Numbered from the stretch's first letter, positions 1-9,856 are shown. The stretch: 64,000 nt of DNA from Candidatus Villigracilis vicinus (GCA_016721315.1 JADKIL010000013.1:1-64000); one strand, 5' to 3'. Translations and numbers: made by a program. The notes: generated by a model not told the origin, from the sequence alone.

Positions 1-702
1 CCATTCGCTGAACGATATCCCCATTTGATAATACGCAGAATGAGGCAATGCAATAACGACATCTGTGATCAAATGTTTATTAAGCACTTCACGGATTTCC
101 TCCGCTGCACCCAGGTACAAGGTTGGGTCGACAGCTTTCATGGACTGTCATCAACGAAGCCTTCAAACTCAAGGTCGAGCGACGGTGAATCAGCAATTGC
201 TCTTTGACCTTCTGTCCCAGCGCACCCACCAACAACAAGAATATGTCGCTTCTTTTCTGGGGTGTTTTTGACTACGAAAATAAATTCAGATCAAATTCGC
301 CAGGCAAGGCATATCAGATAAACGATCCGGGATAAGCAGAAGGAATAATGCACGCGAAACTTGACGGTAGGACAAATACAGAATCCCTGCCGCTGAAACA
401 GACGCGATCAACATAGCAAAAGTAAGCGCGGAAAATTCGTCAAAGACCCGCAGATATTTCCGTCCGTCGTAAATTGATAAAGAAGAGTAGATCAAAACCC
501 AGATCAAGGGAAAGAGAAAATACAAAGTTAATGGAACCAGCCCCGGAGTCTCTATCACCTTAAACCATGGAATACTATTAAAAAAAGGGCGGGCATACAC
601 TGCAAGTTTTAACCCTGTCGAAACCGCCAGCATATCCAACACCATTGAAAAAGAGCAAAAATTAATCGAGAATCTTCGAAGCATGCTACTTATAAACCCC
701 AA
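1..702 (-). pseudogene. Initiating sugar transferase, N-terminal part, frameshifted and cut by window edge
   Basis: Three reading-frame pieces on the minus strand together resemble the N-terminal half of a polyprenyl-phosphate sugar-phosphate transferase of the WcaJ/EpsE type. The first piece (702 or, more likely, ATG 684 down to about 286) has several hydrophobic membrane segments. The second piece (about 270-150) contains KKRHILVVGG and EFEGFVDDSP, the nucleotide-binding-like domain of these enzymes. The third piece (about 150-1) reads GAAEEIREVLNKH and TDVVIALPHSAY, the end of that domain. At least two frameshifts, near 290 and 150, separate them. The catalytic C-terminal domain lies beyond the window. 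Such enzymes load the first sugar phosphate on the lipid carrier, which fits the neighbouring glycosyltransferases. It may be intact in the organism if the frameshifts are assembly errors. Confidence 0.6.
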
Positions 703-1426
703 GCAGGTCTAGAATTGCTAAGACTACAAAGCGCGGGTTGTGATAAAGATACCGCCGCCACAACCGTCGCGGCTCGGTCAAAAGGCGGAAGAACCATTCC
801 AATCCAAGTCTTTGCAGCCACGCAGGGGATTGTGGCTTCACGCCCGCATGAAAGTCGAACGCGGCGCCAACCCCAAGCATGACAGCATTGATGGCATTCC
901 GTTGTTCTGCCATCCAAACTTCCTGTCTGGGGCAACCTAGCCCTACGAAAAGAATTTGCGCACCTGAGTTTTTTATTTCTTGAACGACATCCTTTTTTTC
1001 GGATTCGTTCAAATCACGAAAAGGAGGTCTAAAAGCATAAACGATCTGTAATTCTTGGAATCGCTCTTGCATTTTTAGAATCAATTTGCCTAAAACTTCG
1101 GGGGAGCCGCCGTAAAAGCCAATCGGGATTTTTTTACATGCAGCCAAATCCAGTACATGCAGCATCAGCGTCGGACCGTAAACACGCCGCTGGTCTTTTT
1201 GTCCTTTTAGACGCATCATCCAAACAACGGGCATACCATCCGGAACAACAAGGTCTGATGAGTTTATTATTTGTTTGTATAATGGCACATCGTGAGATTC
1301 CATTATCATGTGTGTGTTCGCAGCACAAACAAATCGCCCTTCTTTATGGGCTGCCCACTCACCAATCATCTTCGATGCTTGAGAGTAGTTTACTGCATCA
1401 AGGTAGATGTCTAGCACTGTCGTCAT
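686..1426 (-). CDS. WecG/TagA/CpsF family glycosyltransferase
   Basis: This 246-residue protein is a GT26-family glycosyltransferase. Family members transfer N-acetylmannosamine or a similar sugar to a lipid-linked acceptor at the inner face of the membrane. The sequence shows AANTHM at 35-40, VPDGMPVVW at 61-69 (the Asp is the probable catalytic base), GFYGGSPEVLGKL near 103-115, GLGCPRQEVW at 162-171 and the AFDFHAGVKPQSPAW block near 189-203. The basic, aromatic C terminus (RRLWRRYLYHNPRF) is the usual membrane-binding appendage. Length is typical. The start ATG at 1426 overlaps the stop of the upstream GT4 gene in an ATGA arrangement, and the end overlaps the downstream sugar transferase, so the genes are co-transcribed. 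The exact donor sugar cannot be read from sequence. Confidence 0.9.
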   Translation of the reverse strand: MTTVLDIYLDAVNYSQASKMIGEWAAHKEGRFVCAANTHMIMESHDVPLYKQIINSSDLVVPDGMPVVWMMRLKGQKDQRRVYGPTLMLHVLDLAACKKIPIGFYGGSPEVLGKLILKMQERFQELQIVYAFRPPFRDLNESEKKDVVQEIKNSGAQILFVGLGCPRQEVWMAEQRNAINAVMLGVGAAFDFHAGVKPQSPAWLQRLGLEWFFRLLTEPRRLWRRYLYHNPRFVVLAILDLLGVYK

Positions 1427-2607
1427 CTTGATTCGATCAATTCATCATACACTTTAATAAGTGTATGATAACAACGTTTGTCCGTATAATAATTCTCAAA
1501 AAACTCCAATCCATTTCGCCCCATTGTATCAGCCTCCGTTGTATGATCCCACATCCATGCAGCTTTATCGGCTAGATCACGAGGGTTTCCAGATTCAAAT
1601 AGCAGCCCCGTATATTTATCGGAAACAATCTCACTTGTAACTCCGAGATTTGACGCAACCACCGGAACGCCTTTTGAATATGCCTCAACAATTACCATAC
1701 CAAAAGTTTCGTAATATCCTCCTGATGGCACAATTAAGAAACGCGCTTTATTGATCAAATCTGATAACTCTTCTTCGCTTAGTCGCCCAACAAATTCAAC
1801 ATGATTCAAGTGGTGAAGTTCAACAAATTGTTTTGCTTGCAAGGTTAATTGCCCATCTCCACGAATTTTTAATGGGATTTTCAATAAACGCCACGCTTCG
1901 AGAAGGGTTTCCACTCCTTTTTCAGGATCAAGCCTCCCAACAAACAAAGCATACTCTCCACTTTTATCTTTTGCGCTTACGTAAGGCAATTGTCTAACAT
2001 AATGCGGCATGACAACAATCTTCTCGGAGGGGAAACCACTCTGAATAAACAAGTCTTTATAAAAATTAGTTGAACATAAAAATATATCAACCATTTGTTG
2101 CCAGGTTTTTAACCATCGATGGATCGACACCATCGAAGCTACAACCCCCGTATGCAGCCGGGAATTATGATAACAAGCGTGCAACACACCCGGCCATGGT
2201 ATGTTTGTTCCCAGACATTTCCAGGCAAAGTTTCCCGTCCCGAAAAAATTCGCAGACGGGCATATTAATCTCTGATTATCAAGAGTTTGAACGACCGGAA
2301 TTCGCAATTCCCGACACGCATAATATGCGGCGGGGGAAATCAACGGAAACGTGTTGTGAAAATGAACAACACTAGGTCTTTCGTCTTCAAGGATTTGCTT
2401 TATTTTTCGATACGATGAAAAAGACCAGACTGTCTGCAATGCCACAATTGCCTTATTCATTTGCTCGATCTTTTTATTATCCTCAACATATGTTATTACT
2501 TCATGACCATACGAACGAAGAAGTTCCACCTCTGCGTGGAACACAGTATCTTCCCCGCCTGGCTGAACATAATAATTATGAACTTTAAGAATACGCAAAA
2601 GATTCAA
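1423..2607 (-). CDS. Glycosyltransferase family 4 protein
   Basis: The 394-residue product is a GT-B fold retaining glycosyltransferase of family GT4, probably adding one sugar of the surface polysaccharide repeat unit in the cytoplasm. The N-terminal half has a PGGEDTVFHAEVELL segment and VVHFHNTFPLISP. The C-terminal half has ALFVGRLDPEKGVETLLEAW near residues 218-237 and the donor-binding block YYETFGMVIVEAYSKGVPVV near 300, with the family E-x7-E pair. The reading frame opens at a TTG codon (2605-2607); no ATG lies nearby and no good Shine-Dalgarno site is visible, so the exact start is uncertain. It lies 9 bases after the preceding gene and overlaps the next by ATGA. Donor and acceptor are not predictable. 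Confidence 0.88.
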   Translation of the reverse strand: MNLLRILKVHNYYVQPGGEDTVFHAEVELLRSYGHEVITYVEDNKKIEQMNKAIVALQTVWSFSSYRKIKQILEDERPSVVHFHNTFPLISPAAYYACRELRIPVVQTLDNQRLICPSANFFGTGNFAWKCLGTNIPWPGVLHACYHNSRLHTGVVASMVSIHRWLKTWQQMVDIFLCSTNFYKDLFIQSGFPSEKIVVMPHYVRQLPYVSAKDKSGEYALFVGRLDPEKGVETLLEAWRLLKIPLKIRGDGQLTLQAKQFVELHHLNHVEFVGRLSEEELSDLINKARFLIVPSGGYYETFGMVIVEAYSKGVPVVASNLGVTSEIVSDKYTGLLFESGNPRDLADKAAWMWDHTTEADTMGRNGLEFFENYYTDKRCYHTLIKVYDELIESR

Positions 2608-2616
2608 CCTTTAAGA

Positions 2617-4257
2617 TTAAGATGAAACAAAATCTTCAGCCGGGTAAATGAAAGGAGTGTTATTCAAAATACCGTTGCAGATAATATCCAACCCAATGGA
2701 TTGCCCAGGTATAAGCTCACTTATATTTTTCACAGTAACACGGTACGGCGAACTCCTGCCCGTTGGCTCAAAAAATTCTAAAGGTATCATCCGTCTAAAA
2801 AAGAAATGGTATGCATATTTGCGAGCACGTTTTATTTTTTCTTCATCCAGTCGCTTATTTAATGGCAACTGATCCAACAAACCAAGATACCCGTCAACAG
2901 ATGACGCGTCAAGAGTAATGCCTTTGTTGCGAACCCACGCCTCACCAGCAACAATCACAGGGATTCCGATACTGGTTAGTTCCACACCCATTTTTGTTCC
3001 AAAAATGATCACTGAATCACATGTTGACATAGCAGCATAAGTGCTAATATGACTCTGAGGAGGGATTACGAAAACATTTTTTGGAAGGTTAGGAAACCTT
3101 TCTTTGATTTCCTCTACAATTGTCTGCCTTGAGGGAACAGTACCACGTATCTCTGCCGGGTGAACTCTTATTAAAAGGTTCAAATCAGGACGTTCTTCAA
3201 AATACTCGATCGTCTTCATTACCCAATCCAACATGTTCGGAAATGCGTTTGCTGGATAATGAAGCTGGGCATCCCATAAAACATTAGTCAACATCCCGAT
3301 GCATGGCTTGGAAAAATCAACGCCTATTTCCTCAGTTATTTTACCCAAGTCAAAGTAAGGATGCTCGTGAAACCAAATCCAATCCTGAGATCCTTCCCAT
3401 CTACTTTTTAAGTAATCCAACAAGTCGGACTCTACTTCAGGATTCCATCGAATATCTTCCCAATCCTTAACGGGCTCCGACATTAGTGTATGATGATATG
3501 TATCTTGATGACTGAATATAAAACGCTTCTTTCTATAAGCGGGATTCCAATTTACCACTCGTACATTTTCTTTACGCGCAACTTCACCTATTAAACCTTG
3601 CGGTACATAAATCCCATGATGAAATACCGCAGCCTGAAAATCCACTTTCTTAAGCAGGCGCTGCACAGCCATAGTAGATAACAAAGCAGACTTAAAAAAA
3701 CGTCGCAAAACTGGTTCGGTATCAGGTTCCCCGGATAAAGTGCCGCGCGCATAGAATCTCAAAGTTCCTGCAATCGCATGTTCACCCACACTACAACCTT
3801 CAAATGTATAGCCCGCTATTTCATTAACTGCTATCGTCGTAGAAAGATGGTCAGCCCATTGCTGCTCTTCCGTTGTAACAAGGTCACCATATTTATGAAC
3901 AGTAACTCCCAACGACTTGTATAATTTATTAGCAGGAGCAAAACAATGTTTACACAAGTCCTTACTAGGACCATACTTCACAAATGTTTTTCGATTTGGA
4001 TACCATGAAACATCACAAGCAAAGCAAGCGGGCAAAAAAGAGTCACACAATAGAACATGGACATCTGCGCCTCTTAGTGTAAGTGCAACCGCCAAGACAC
4101 TTTCCAAATTTGTTCCAGCAAAATATTGTCCAATGCTGGTGCCGATTAATATTTTGGAACCATTTTTTGATTCAATCAAAAAAGATCCCACATTGCCCTG
4201 CTTGCATTTAACGTCTTCGACCAGGTTGGATGCCCAGTTTGTTTTACATTCATCCAT
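2617..4257 (-). CDS. Capsule-polysaccharide-type glycosyltransferase-like protein
   Basis: This 546-residue soluble protein is probably a GT-B type transferase related to capsule polysaccharide biosynthesis (KpsS/KpsC-like or CDP-glycerol transferase-like) proteins. The support is the C-terminal half: NLLIRVHPAEIRG near residue 360, a long amphipathic stretch, then VIIFGTKMGVELTSIGIPVI near 425, the pattern by which such enzymes bind a nucleotide donor. The N-terminal third carries two cysteine pairs, CFAC at 78-81 and CKHC at 102-105, that could bind a metal. I do not recognise a closer family. It sits among glycosyltransferases and a flippase, which supports a role in surface glycan assembly. 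The start ATG at 4257 is the first in frame. Confidence 0.6.
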   Translation of the reverse strand: MDECKTNWASNLVEDVKCKQGNVGSFLIESKNGSKILIGTSIGQYFAGTNLESVLAVALTLRGADVHVLLCDSFLPACFACDVSWYPNRKTFVKYGPSKDLCKHCFAPANKLYKSLGVTVHKYGDLVTTEEQQWADHLSTTIAVNEIAGYTFEGCSVGEHAIAGTLRFYARGTLSGEPDTEPVLRRFFKSALLSTMAVQRLLKKVDFQAAVFHHGIYVPQGLIGEVARKENVRVVNWNPAYRKKRFIFSHQDTYHHTLMSEPVKDWEDIRWNPEVESDLLDYLKSRWEGSQDWIWFHEHPYFDLGKITEEIGVDFSKPCIGMLTNVLWDAQLHYPANAFPNMLDWVMKTIEYFEERPDLNLLIRVHPAEIRGTVPSRQTIVEEIKERFPNLPKNVFVIPPQSHISTYAAMSTCDSVIIFGTKMGVELTSIGIPVIVAGEAWVRNKGITLDASSVDGYLGLLDQLPLNKRLDEEKIKRARKYAYHFFFRRMIPLEFFEPTGRSSPYRVTVKNISELIPGQSIGLDIICNGILNNTPFIYPAEDFVSS

Positions 4258-4358
4258 TTTATGAAAAACTTAAGCCAACGGTCCAAAAATTTATTCTGTC
4301 GCCTGTAACGATTAACAAGGGAGATAATTTTATTTTTCATCCTACCTCTTTGAAATTG

Positions 4359-5874
4359 CTAAGGTTTCTTGAATTTCTCAATCCAGGGAAATGCAAACAT
4401 GAAATCCTTTAATAAGAAAAAAAATAGAGGGTAGACAGTCAAACAAATAACAAGGTAAAACATTCCTCCTAAACACAAAAATATAATAAAAGAATAATTG
4501 AAGTTTGATTTCAACCAGTATGATAAGCCAAAGATAGAAAAGCTGATAAACATGAACGACAATGTGTCTTTAAATATCCAGTCCAACTTTTCTTTTTGCA
4601 GGATATATCGATGCATAACCTGAGGCACAATCAAATAATAAGTTATATTAAAAAGACCCATGCCACCCCTGCCCCCGCAATACCATGTCGATGAATCAGG
4701 TAATACATAAGTGGAAGCAGAACAACCAAACTTATCGCGGTATTCCACAAGGCAATCCAAGTAATACCCGCAGCAAGCTGCAACACATATGGAATATACA
4801 TCATCAAATTAAACATGGCCGCAATGGACAAAACGGAAAGGGTGGGCGCTGAATTAATCGCAACATCCGATGATCGGGTCCAGATCAAAAGGATGTCGTA
4901 AGAATAAAAATACATGATACTGGAAACTGGAGCAACAACAAAAGAAACACTCTTTGCAAGTTTGTGATATGTAGCAGCCAACGCCTCGTGGTTCTGGTCG
5001 GCAATTAATGAAGCAAACCTCGGGAATGCAGCAGAAGAAAATGGCGTAGCAAACAAAGAGATCGCCATATAGGCTGTGTTCGCAGTTGTGTAATAACCAA
5101 CCTGACGCAAAGACAATAAACTGCTTATCAAAACACGGTCCAATTGCTTTAGAAAAGCAGCAAACAGGGAATTAAGACTAACAGATGCACTAAAACGCCA
5201 CACCAGTTTAAATAAAGAAAAAATCAACTCGGGCCCCTTTCCCTCTCATGGATCTCAAGATCGTCCACGCAGCACTCCTCATAACGATCAACTCCACAAG
5301 AGCAAACAAGAGATTCCAGAGTAAATATGCAAGAATTGTTTGTGACAAATAAATAATCACCAACACAGAACCAGTTCCACGAGCAGTGGTCATCACAATG
5401 GATAAGAAGTTATAAAAAAACCTGCCTCTCAGCACCTTGCAAAACCCCGATGTAAAGCGCCATAGGCCATCGAACGGCAAGAGTTGCCCCAAATGTTATT
5501 ACCGCCAATCGAACTGTATCAGCAGTCAAATTTTCTGTGGTAATCCAATCTGAAGAGAGCCAGTATGATGCAAAATAAAAACAAAATACAATAATAATTG
5601 AAACTGATCCATATATTATTTCAAACGTGCGGATTAATGTCTGGATTTCACGTGTATTTTCTGGCTTGTTAAGATCCAATGCAACTTCACGGTTTGTTGT
5701 TGTACTTAAGCCTAAATCCAAAAAACTTATGAGCGCCTGAAGGGAAACAAAAAAACCTACCAAGCCATATGCTTCAACCCCAAGAAAATGCAAATAAACC
5801 GGAACCAAGATAATGTTCAATAGGCTTGGCCAAACACGTCCAATAAAATTTGCAATAATATTGCTCCTCAGCAT
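4359..5874 (-). pseudogene. Wzx-type polysaccharide flippase (MOP superfamily), three frameshifts
   Basis: Four overlapping minus-strand frames make up one polytopic membrane protein of the oligosaccharide flippase family. The N terminus (ATG 5874) reads NIIANFIGRVWPSLLNIILV and ends in FLDLGLSTTTNREVA, a pattern typical of Wzx N termini. The frame shifts near 5418 (seven T where six restore the frame), near 5226 (six T where five restore it) and near 4655 (five T where six restore it), all read on the minus strand. The pieces then join smoothly to a stop at 4359. The intact product would be about 505 residues with about 12-14 membrane segments and would flip lipid-linked repeat units across the membrane. 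Three homopolymer indels in one gene suggest consensus error, but true decay cannot be excluded. Confidence 0.75.
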
Positions 5875-5889
5875 ATTTTTTTATTCCGC

Positions 5890-6792
5890 CTAGTCGCGAG
5901 TAAATATATAATTACAGGTGGAAGATTCACTTCTGCCATGGCTTTTTATTATGTGAGTATGAAAACCATACAACCCAAGAAATCCCACAATTTGCTCAGA
6001 TGTCTCCAAACTAGGTTCAATTTCAACCAGAACACTCCGTAATCCCGGGTATTGCAATGTTTCCACTGCACCTTTAAGAACTTTTAATTCGATGCCATCC
6101 ACATCCAACTTTATATGCGTTGGAGGGGACATGCGAAACATCTTAATAAAATCATCAATCCGATAACTTATTACAGGTTGTTTAAAAACTGGTTTAAATG
6201 CCTCTCCGAGATTATTAATCGGCAAACCTAAGGCGTGCAATGCTGCTCCCGGGGCAAGGCTACTATAATTTAAGACGCCAAGATATGTTTCGTCTGAGAG
6301 AGCAATGCACAATGGAACAATGCGCTCCTGGCATGAATTCAAGTTAACATTCCGAACTAGTTGAGCGTATGTAGAAAAGCTGGGTTCAAAGGAATAAATC
6401 TTGGCCAGCCCCCTTGTGTGACAATCTGCAATAAATGAATAAGAGCCTGTATTCGCACCAATGTCAAAAAATATATCTCCAGGTTTTACATAAGTCTCGA
6501 TCCACTGCACTGTCTCTGGTTCTTTTCTAGATGAATTCGTACGAACCACGTACTCAGTTACTGAATCGGAATATAAGTAAATATCAGATCGTGCATAGTC
6601 CATCTTCACCGTAATTGACAGTCGTTCTTTAACTTCAACTAACAACCTTTTGGGCAGTAAGCGCAATAATGCCAAGATTAAAGACGCAACGATATTAATG
6701 ATTCGATACCAAATTCGTAGAACGCGAGACGCTAGTTGTTTCAAAAAACTCCAAACATTAGGTGGCAATTTCTCCTTAAGCAGTTCTTTCAT
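5890..6792 (-). CDS. FkbM family SAM-dependent methyltransferase
   Basis: The 300-residue protein has the FkbM methyltransferase domain. The SAM-binding motif FDIGANTGSYS is at 109-119, an acidic adenosine-contacting loop YSFEPS at about 133-138, and the family hallmark HIKLDVDGIELKVLKGA near 226-242. An N-terminal hydrophobic stretch (about 31-46, IINIVASLILALLRLL) may hold it at the membrane. FkbM enzymes O-methylate sugars or polyketides. Here the neighbouring glycosyltransferases and flippase point to methylation of a surface polysaccharide sugar, which is inference. The gene starts at ATG 6792 and lies 15 bases upstream of the flippase, probably first in this polysaccharide transcription unit. 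Confidence 0.88.
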   Translation of the reverse strand: MKELLKEKLPPNVWSFLKQLASRVLRIWYRIINIVASLILALLRLLPKRLLVEVKERLSITVKMDYARSDIYLYSDSVTEYVVRTNSSRKEPETVQWIETYVKPGDIFFDIGANTGSYSFIADCHTRGLAKIYSFEPSFSTYAQLVRNVNLNSCQERIVPLCIALSDETYLGVLNYSSLAPGAALHALGLPINNLGEAFKPVFKQPVISYRIDDFIKMFRMSPPTHIKLDVDGIELKVLKGAVETLQYPGLRSVLVEIEPSLETSEQIVGFLGLYGFHTHIIKSHGRSESSTCNYIFTRD

Positions 6793-7147
6793 AACATACG
6801 GTGCCTGTACATTTTTATTTCACTCATTGTATTCACTCCGTCAAGCAATAACTCCAATATCTAAGTTTTTTTCCCTGAAGATTCGAAACTCATCCAAGCA
6901 TAATTTTAAAGATTTCAACAATCGTATTATAGACAAATTTCAGGAAACTGCAATGCGACTTATTTCCCTATCAATCAGCCATGAATTTTTACGATATTGT
7001 CGTTTCGATCGCTATTTAAGAAGTTTGTAGTAATAAAAGAAAGGCAATGGATAAGGTAGAGGCACAAAAATGTTCCACAGTAGGCTTGCACACATTAAGG
7101 AAATAATGCCACCTAAATCTCCATCTGCCCCCAGAGCTTATCAAATT
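6793..7147. other. Noncoding gap, A+T-rich, no gene recognised
   Basis: This 355-base interval between two minus-strand methyltransferase genes has no open frame with protein-like features on either strand. It is A+T-rich. It presumably carries the promoter for the fkbM-flippase-glycosyltransferase unit and the 3' end of the upstream transcript, but no convincing -35/-10 pair or hairpin terminator was found by eye. Confidence 0.4.
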
Positions 7148-8533
7148 TTATGTACGCATCTCCATCAAATACAAAAAGCGCTCGGTCCCAGCGATGGCTA
7201 TTTTCTCACGGGTTATAAACTTTTCGCCAAAATATCTCTCGAAGCCCTCGACAGTATATTCATCGAAAATATCCAATCGTGAGGAAAGCAATTTTTGAAC
7301 CTGCGAGTCGGATTTTGGTACAAACTCAATTACCAGCCATTTTCCAAGACCGTGAAAGAAATTTGCAAGCTCCGCCAGGGGGACATTGTTTGAAATGGCA
7401 AGGTGATGAATGATCGCCAAGGCAAATACCATTTCAGCGGGAGCGCGTTCAAAAAGAGAATCGCGCTCGCGTCCATTCCAACCAAGGGACGGGCTTGGGC
7501 TGGTTAAATCCATTACCAAAGGTAGAAGCTGCTTTTCTTTCGCTGCCTTAACATTAAGGTAATTCTTCTCTACCGCAGCGGGATCAAGGTCGAAAGAAAT
7601 TGATGCAATGCCCTTTTCTGCTGCAATACGGGTAAATAAGCCCGTATTAGCGCCCAGGTCCCAAACTGACTTGGGCTGTATCCGAGAAACCCAATCGTCC
7701 AGAATTTCTTTTTTCGTCTGGAACGCAGAGTCAGAATAATTGGTAAAGGTGTAATACTCCCCCCAATCCGTTCCTGTCGGTTTCCATAGCAGAGACTGAA
7801 TGGTTTTCTTGAGATTATCCAGCAATGCGAGCATGGCGTCCTTGCTCATCCTTGCCGCATTCGTTCTAGGAGCATCCGGTCGAGAATCTGAAAGACGAGA
7901 TAAAGCATGCGCATGCATGTGTATGTGGGTCAGCAATCCAAATCGTAGTCTTGTAGAAAAAGGCAAAAGGCGGCTGGCAAGATCAAGTGGAATTCCGTCA
8001 ATATAAACTTTTAATAACTGTGAAAGACGAATATCCACCTTAGACATTAAAGCAAGTGGAGCCAAAAAATGCTGGCAAAACTGCTTATAAGCAACCCAGG
8101 GCACTCCATCTTGATAAGTTTCGAAGGAGAGTGTATCGATCAGAATAGCTCTACCTTGATGAAACTGAATGTTATATGCACTGGCATCCTTCAATGACAT
8201 GCCGTATTTCAATGCACGGCGCTGGATGGACAAAGTGGTTAAAGCTGCATCCTTAAGTTGAGAGAATGACCACTCATATGGATATGAAATAAAACCTACC
8301 TTTTCAGGTTGAATCACTTTATATGCGCCCTCAGATTCATAAGGTGCAATATCCGTCTCTTGGTGTTCGATCAGCAACCCAGCCTTCAGCAGATTTTCAT
8401 ACAAACCAGAGCTCATTAAAAGGTCGTATTCCGCTGAATATTTTTTATTAACTTGACGATACAGGGTACCAGAGTGCCTGAATAAATAACCGCTCGGGTC
8501 GCGAAAAGAGGCGGAATGCTTGTCGGCTGACAC
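7148..8533 (-). CDS. Class I SAM-dependent methyltransferase with long N-terminal domain
   Basis: The 461-residue product joins an N-terminal domain of about 250 residues to a Rossmann methyltransferase domain. The N-terminal part begins with SFRDPSGYLFRHSGTLYRQV and contains YEWSFSQLKDAALTTL, a pattern I associate with NoeA-like methyltransferases. The C-terminal domain has WDLGANTGLFTRIAAEKG near 290-307 (SAM binding), ISFDLDPAA, and FALAIIHHLAISNNVPL. The substrate is unknown. The start is a GTG (8533) that shares its first base with the TAG stop of the upstream 66-residue gene, so translation is probably coupled. Placement beside the polysaccharide genes makes a glycan or lipid target possible. 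Confidence 0.75.
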   Translation of the reverse strand: MSADKHSASFRDPSGYLFRHSGTLYRQVNKKYSAEYDLLMSSGLYENLLKAGLLIEHQETDIAPYESEGAYKVIQPEKVGFISYPYEWSFSQLKDAALTTLSIQRRALKYGMSLKDASAYNIQFHQGRAILIDTLSFETYQDGVPWVAYKQFCQHFLAPLALMSKVDIRLSQLLKVYIDGIPLDLASRLLPFSTRLRFGLLTHIHMHAHALSRLSDSRPDAPRTNAARMSKDAMLALLDNLKKTIQSLLWKPTGTDWGEYYTFTNYSDSAFQTKKEILDDWVSRIQPKSVWDLGANTGLFTRIAAEKGIASISFDLDPAAVEKNYLNVKAAKEKQLLPLVMDLTSPSPSLGWNGRERDSLFERAPAEMVFALAIIHHLAISNNVPLAELANFFHGLGKWLVIEFVPKSDSQVQKLLSSRLDIFDEYTVEGFERYFGEKFITREKIAIAGTERFLYLMEMRT

Positions 8534-8733
8534 TACTTCTCCTCACTTTCGTCATCCGAATCCGGGTCTGAATCTTCAGTCTTTACCCCAAACCAGCCTT
8601 TGATACGCTTCCACTGTGAACGGACGAGGATTCCTCCGCCAAGCAACACAGCAAGGATCATCTGCATCAGGATGCTTCCTGAGCCTGGGTCAAGGTAAAG
8701 GCGGGGCAACAGCAGTATTGAAACAAAAAACAT
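8533..8733 (-). CDS. Small membrane protein with YLDPGSGSILMQ motif
   Basis: This 66-residue protein has an N-terminal hydrophobic stretch (FFVSILLLP), the segment YLDPGSGSILMQMILAVLLGGG that probably forms a second membrane helix, then a basic region (RSQWKRIKGWFG) and a strongly acidic tail rich in Asp, Ser and Glu. The positive-inside rule would place the tail in the cytoplasm. I recall similar small proteins next to methyltransferases of the same kind, but no function is known to me. The stop codon overlaps the GTG start of the methyltransferase gene by one base, which supports co-expression. A purine-rich AAAAGGA lies about 7 bases upstream of the ATG. Confidence 0.7.
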   Translation of the reverse strand: MFFVSILLLPRLYLDPGSGSILMQMILAVLLGGGILVRSQWKRIKGWFGVKTEDSDPDSDDESEEK

Positions 8734-8840
8734 GGTTATATTCCTTTTGGGGTGATTTGTGGCAAGTATTGTATTTCAGAGAAGGATTGCAGTCAATAAG
8801 AGTATAAAATTCTCTTACTTCATAAAAAACTTTTTCCCTA

Positions 8841-8877
8841 AAAACAAAAATCCGCAAAGAAACCTTCTCTTTGCGGA
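8841..8877 (-). terminator. Rho-independent terminator of proline dehydrogenase gene
   Basis: A perfect 10-bp stem (8851-8860 with 8868-8877, TCCGCAAAGA) encloses a 7-base loop. On the minus strand it is followed by the U-rich tract 8850-8841. It lies about 20 bases past the stop of the proline dehydrogenase gene. Confidence 0.9.
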
Positions 8878-8896
8878 CGGGAATTTTTCAATTTCC

Positions 8897-9856
8897 TTAT
8901 TTTTTGAAAAAATTAGAGATAAAGAACCAGACGTTTGCAGGGCGTTCCGCAAGGCGGCGCATAAAATAGGGGTACCAATGTGTGCCAAATGGAACATACA
9001 CACGTACAAGGTAACCATCTTTTGCGAGCGCTTCTTGCAAGTCTCTGCGGATGCCATACAGCATTTGAAACTCAAGTCCATTTTTAGGTAAACCGATCTT
9101 TTCGGCATAACTTTTGGCAAAGGCAATGCGCTTCTCATCATGGGAAGCAATGGCAGGGATGGGTGGAACACGTCCATCATCGCTAAGGCTGGATTTCTGC
9201 GCAAGTGAGGCGTCGAGCATGATCTTTGTGATCAAATCAAAGTTCGCATCCACATCCGCCTTTTTAGGGAAGGCTTTATCAGGCGGCTCATTGTAAGCAC
9301 CTTTTACATTGCGGATACACACACCGTCCTGCAACATCCGGCGCACATCCGCTTCAGTGCGGAAGAGGTATGCCTGAATCACCATGCCATGATTGACATA
9401 TCCCTTTTCACGCATGGCATAGTGCAAATTTATGGTCTTATCTGTATATGGAGTATCTTCCATATCCACACGAATGAAGGTGTTAGCGGCTTTAGCTCGG
9501 GCAAGAACCCGTTCAAGGGTTTCGGCACACAGGCTTTCATCAAGCCCCATTCCGATCTGCGTCAGTTTCACAGAAACATTACTGCGCAAACTAGGCTCCG
9601 CGCCAATGGCGTCCAACGTGGAGTAAATATTTTCGGCCGCCTGATGTGCTTCTTCAGGCGTATTCGTATGCTCGCCAAGATGGTCGAGCGTGGCATTGAT
9701 CCCTTTTGCATTTAATTCACGGACAACACGCAAAGCGTCTGCCAGTGTCATTCCCGCGATAAAACGGGAGGCGATCCGCCAGGAAAAACTCCAGCCAGTG
9801 AACAGTTTTTGTGCCCAAGCGGCTTTGGACAGGTAGATGAAAAATGAACGGAGCAT
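8897..9856 (-). CDS. Proline dehydrogenase
   Basis: The product (319 residues from ATG 9856) is a monofunctional, FAD-dependent proline dehydrogenase. It oxidises proline to pyrroline-5-carboxylate, usually passing electrons to the quinone pool. Family blocks are visible in order: NATLDHLGEHTNT, SVKLTQIGMGLD, IRVDMEDTPYTD, IRNVKGAYNEP, LEFQMLYGIRRDL and RVYVPFGTHWYPYFMRRLAE, the last being the substrate-binding helix with paired arginines. No aldehyde dehydrogenase domain is fused. The frame could open further up at a TTG (9883) or ATG (9862), but AGGA lies 5 bases ahead of ATG 9856. A TGCTAGAAT box just upstream, read on the minus strand, could be an extended -10. It has its own terminator and is transcribed alone. 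Confidence 0.92.
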   Translation of the reverse strand: MLRSFFIYLSKAAWAQKLFTGWSFSWRIASRFIAGMTLADALRVVRELNAKGINATLDHLGEHTNTPEEAHQAAENIYSTLDAIGAEPSLRSNVSVKLTQIGMGLDESLCAETLERVLARAKAANTFIRVDMEDTPYTDKTINLHYAMREKGYVNHGMVIQAYLFRTEADVRRMLQDGVCIRNVKGAYNEPPDKAFPKKADVDANFDLITKIMLDASLAQKSSLSDDGRVPPIPAIASHDEKRIAFAKSYAEKIGLPKNGLEFQMLYGIRRDLQEALAKDGYLVRVYVPFGTHWYPYFMRRLAERPANVWFFISNFFKK

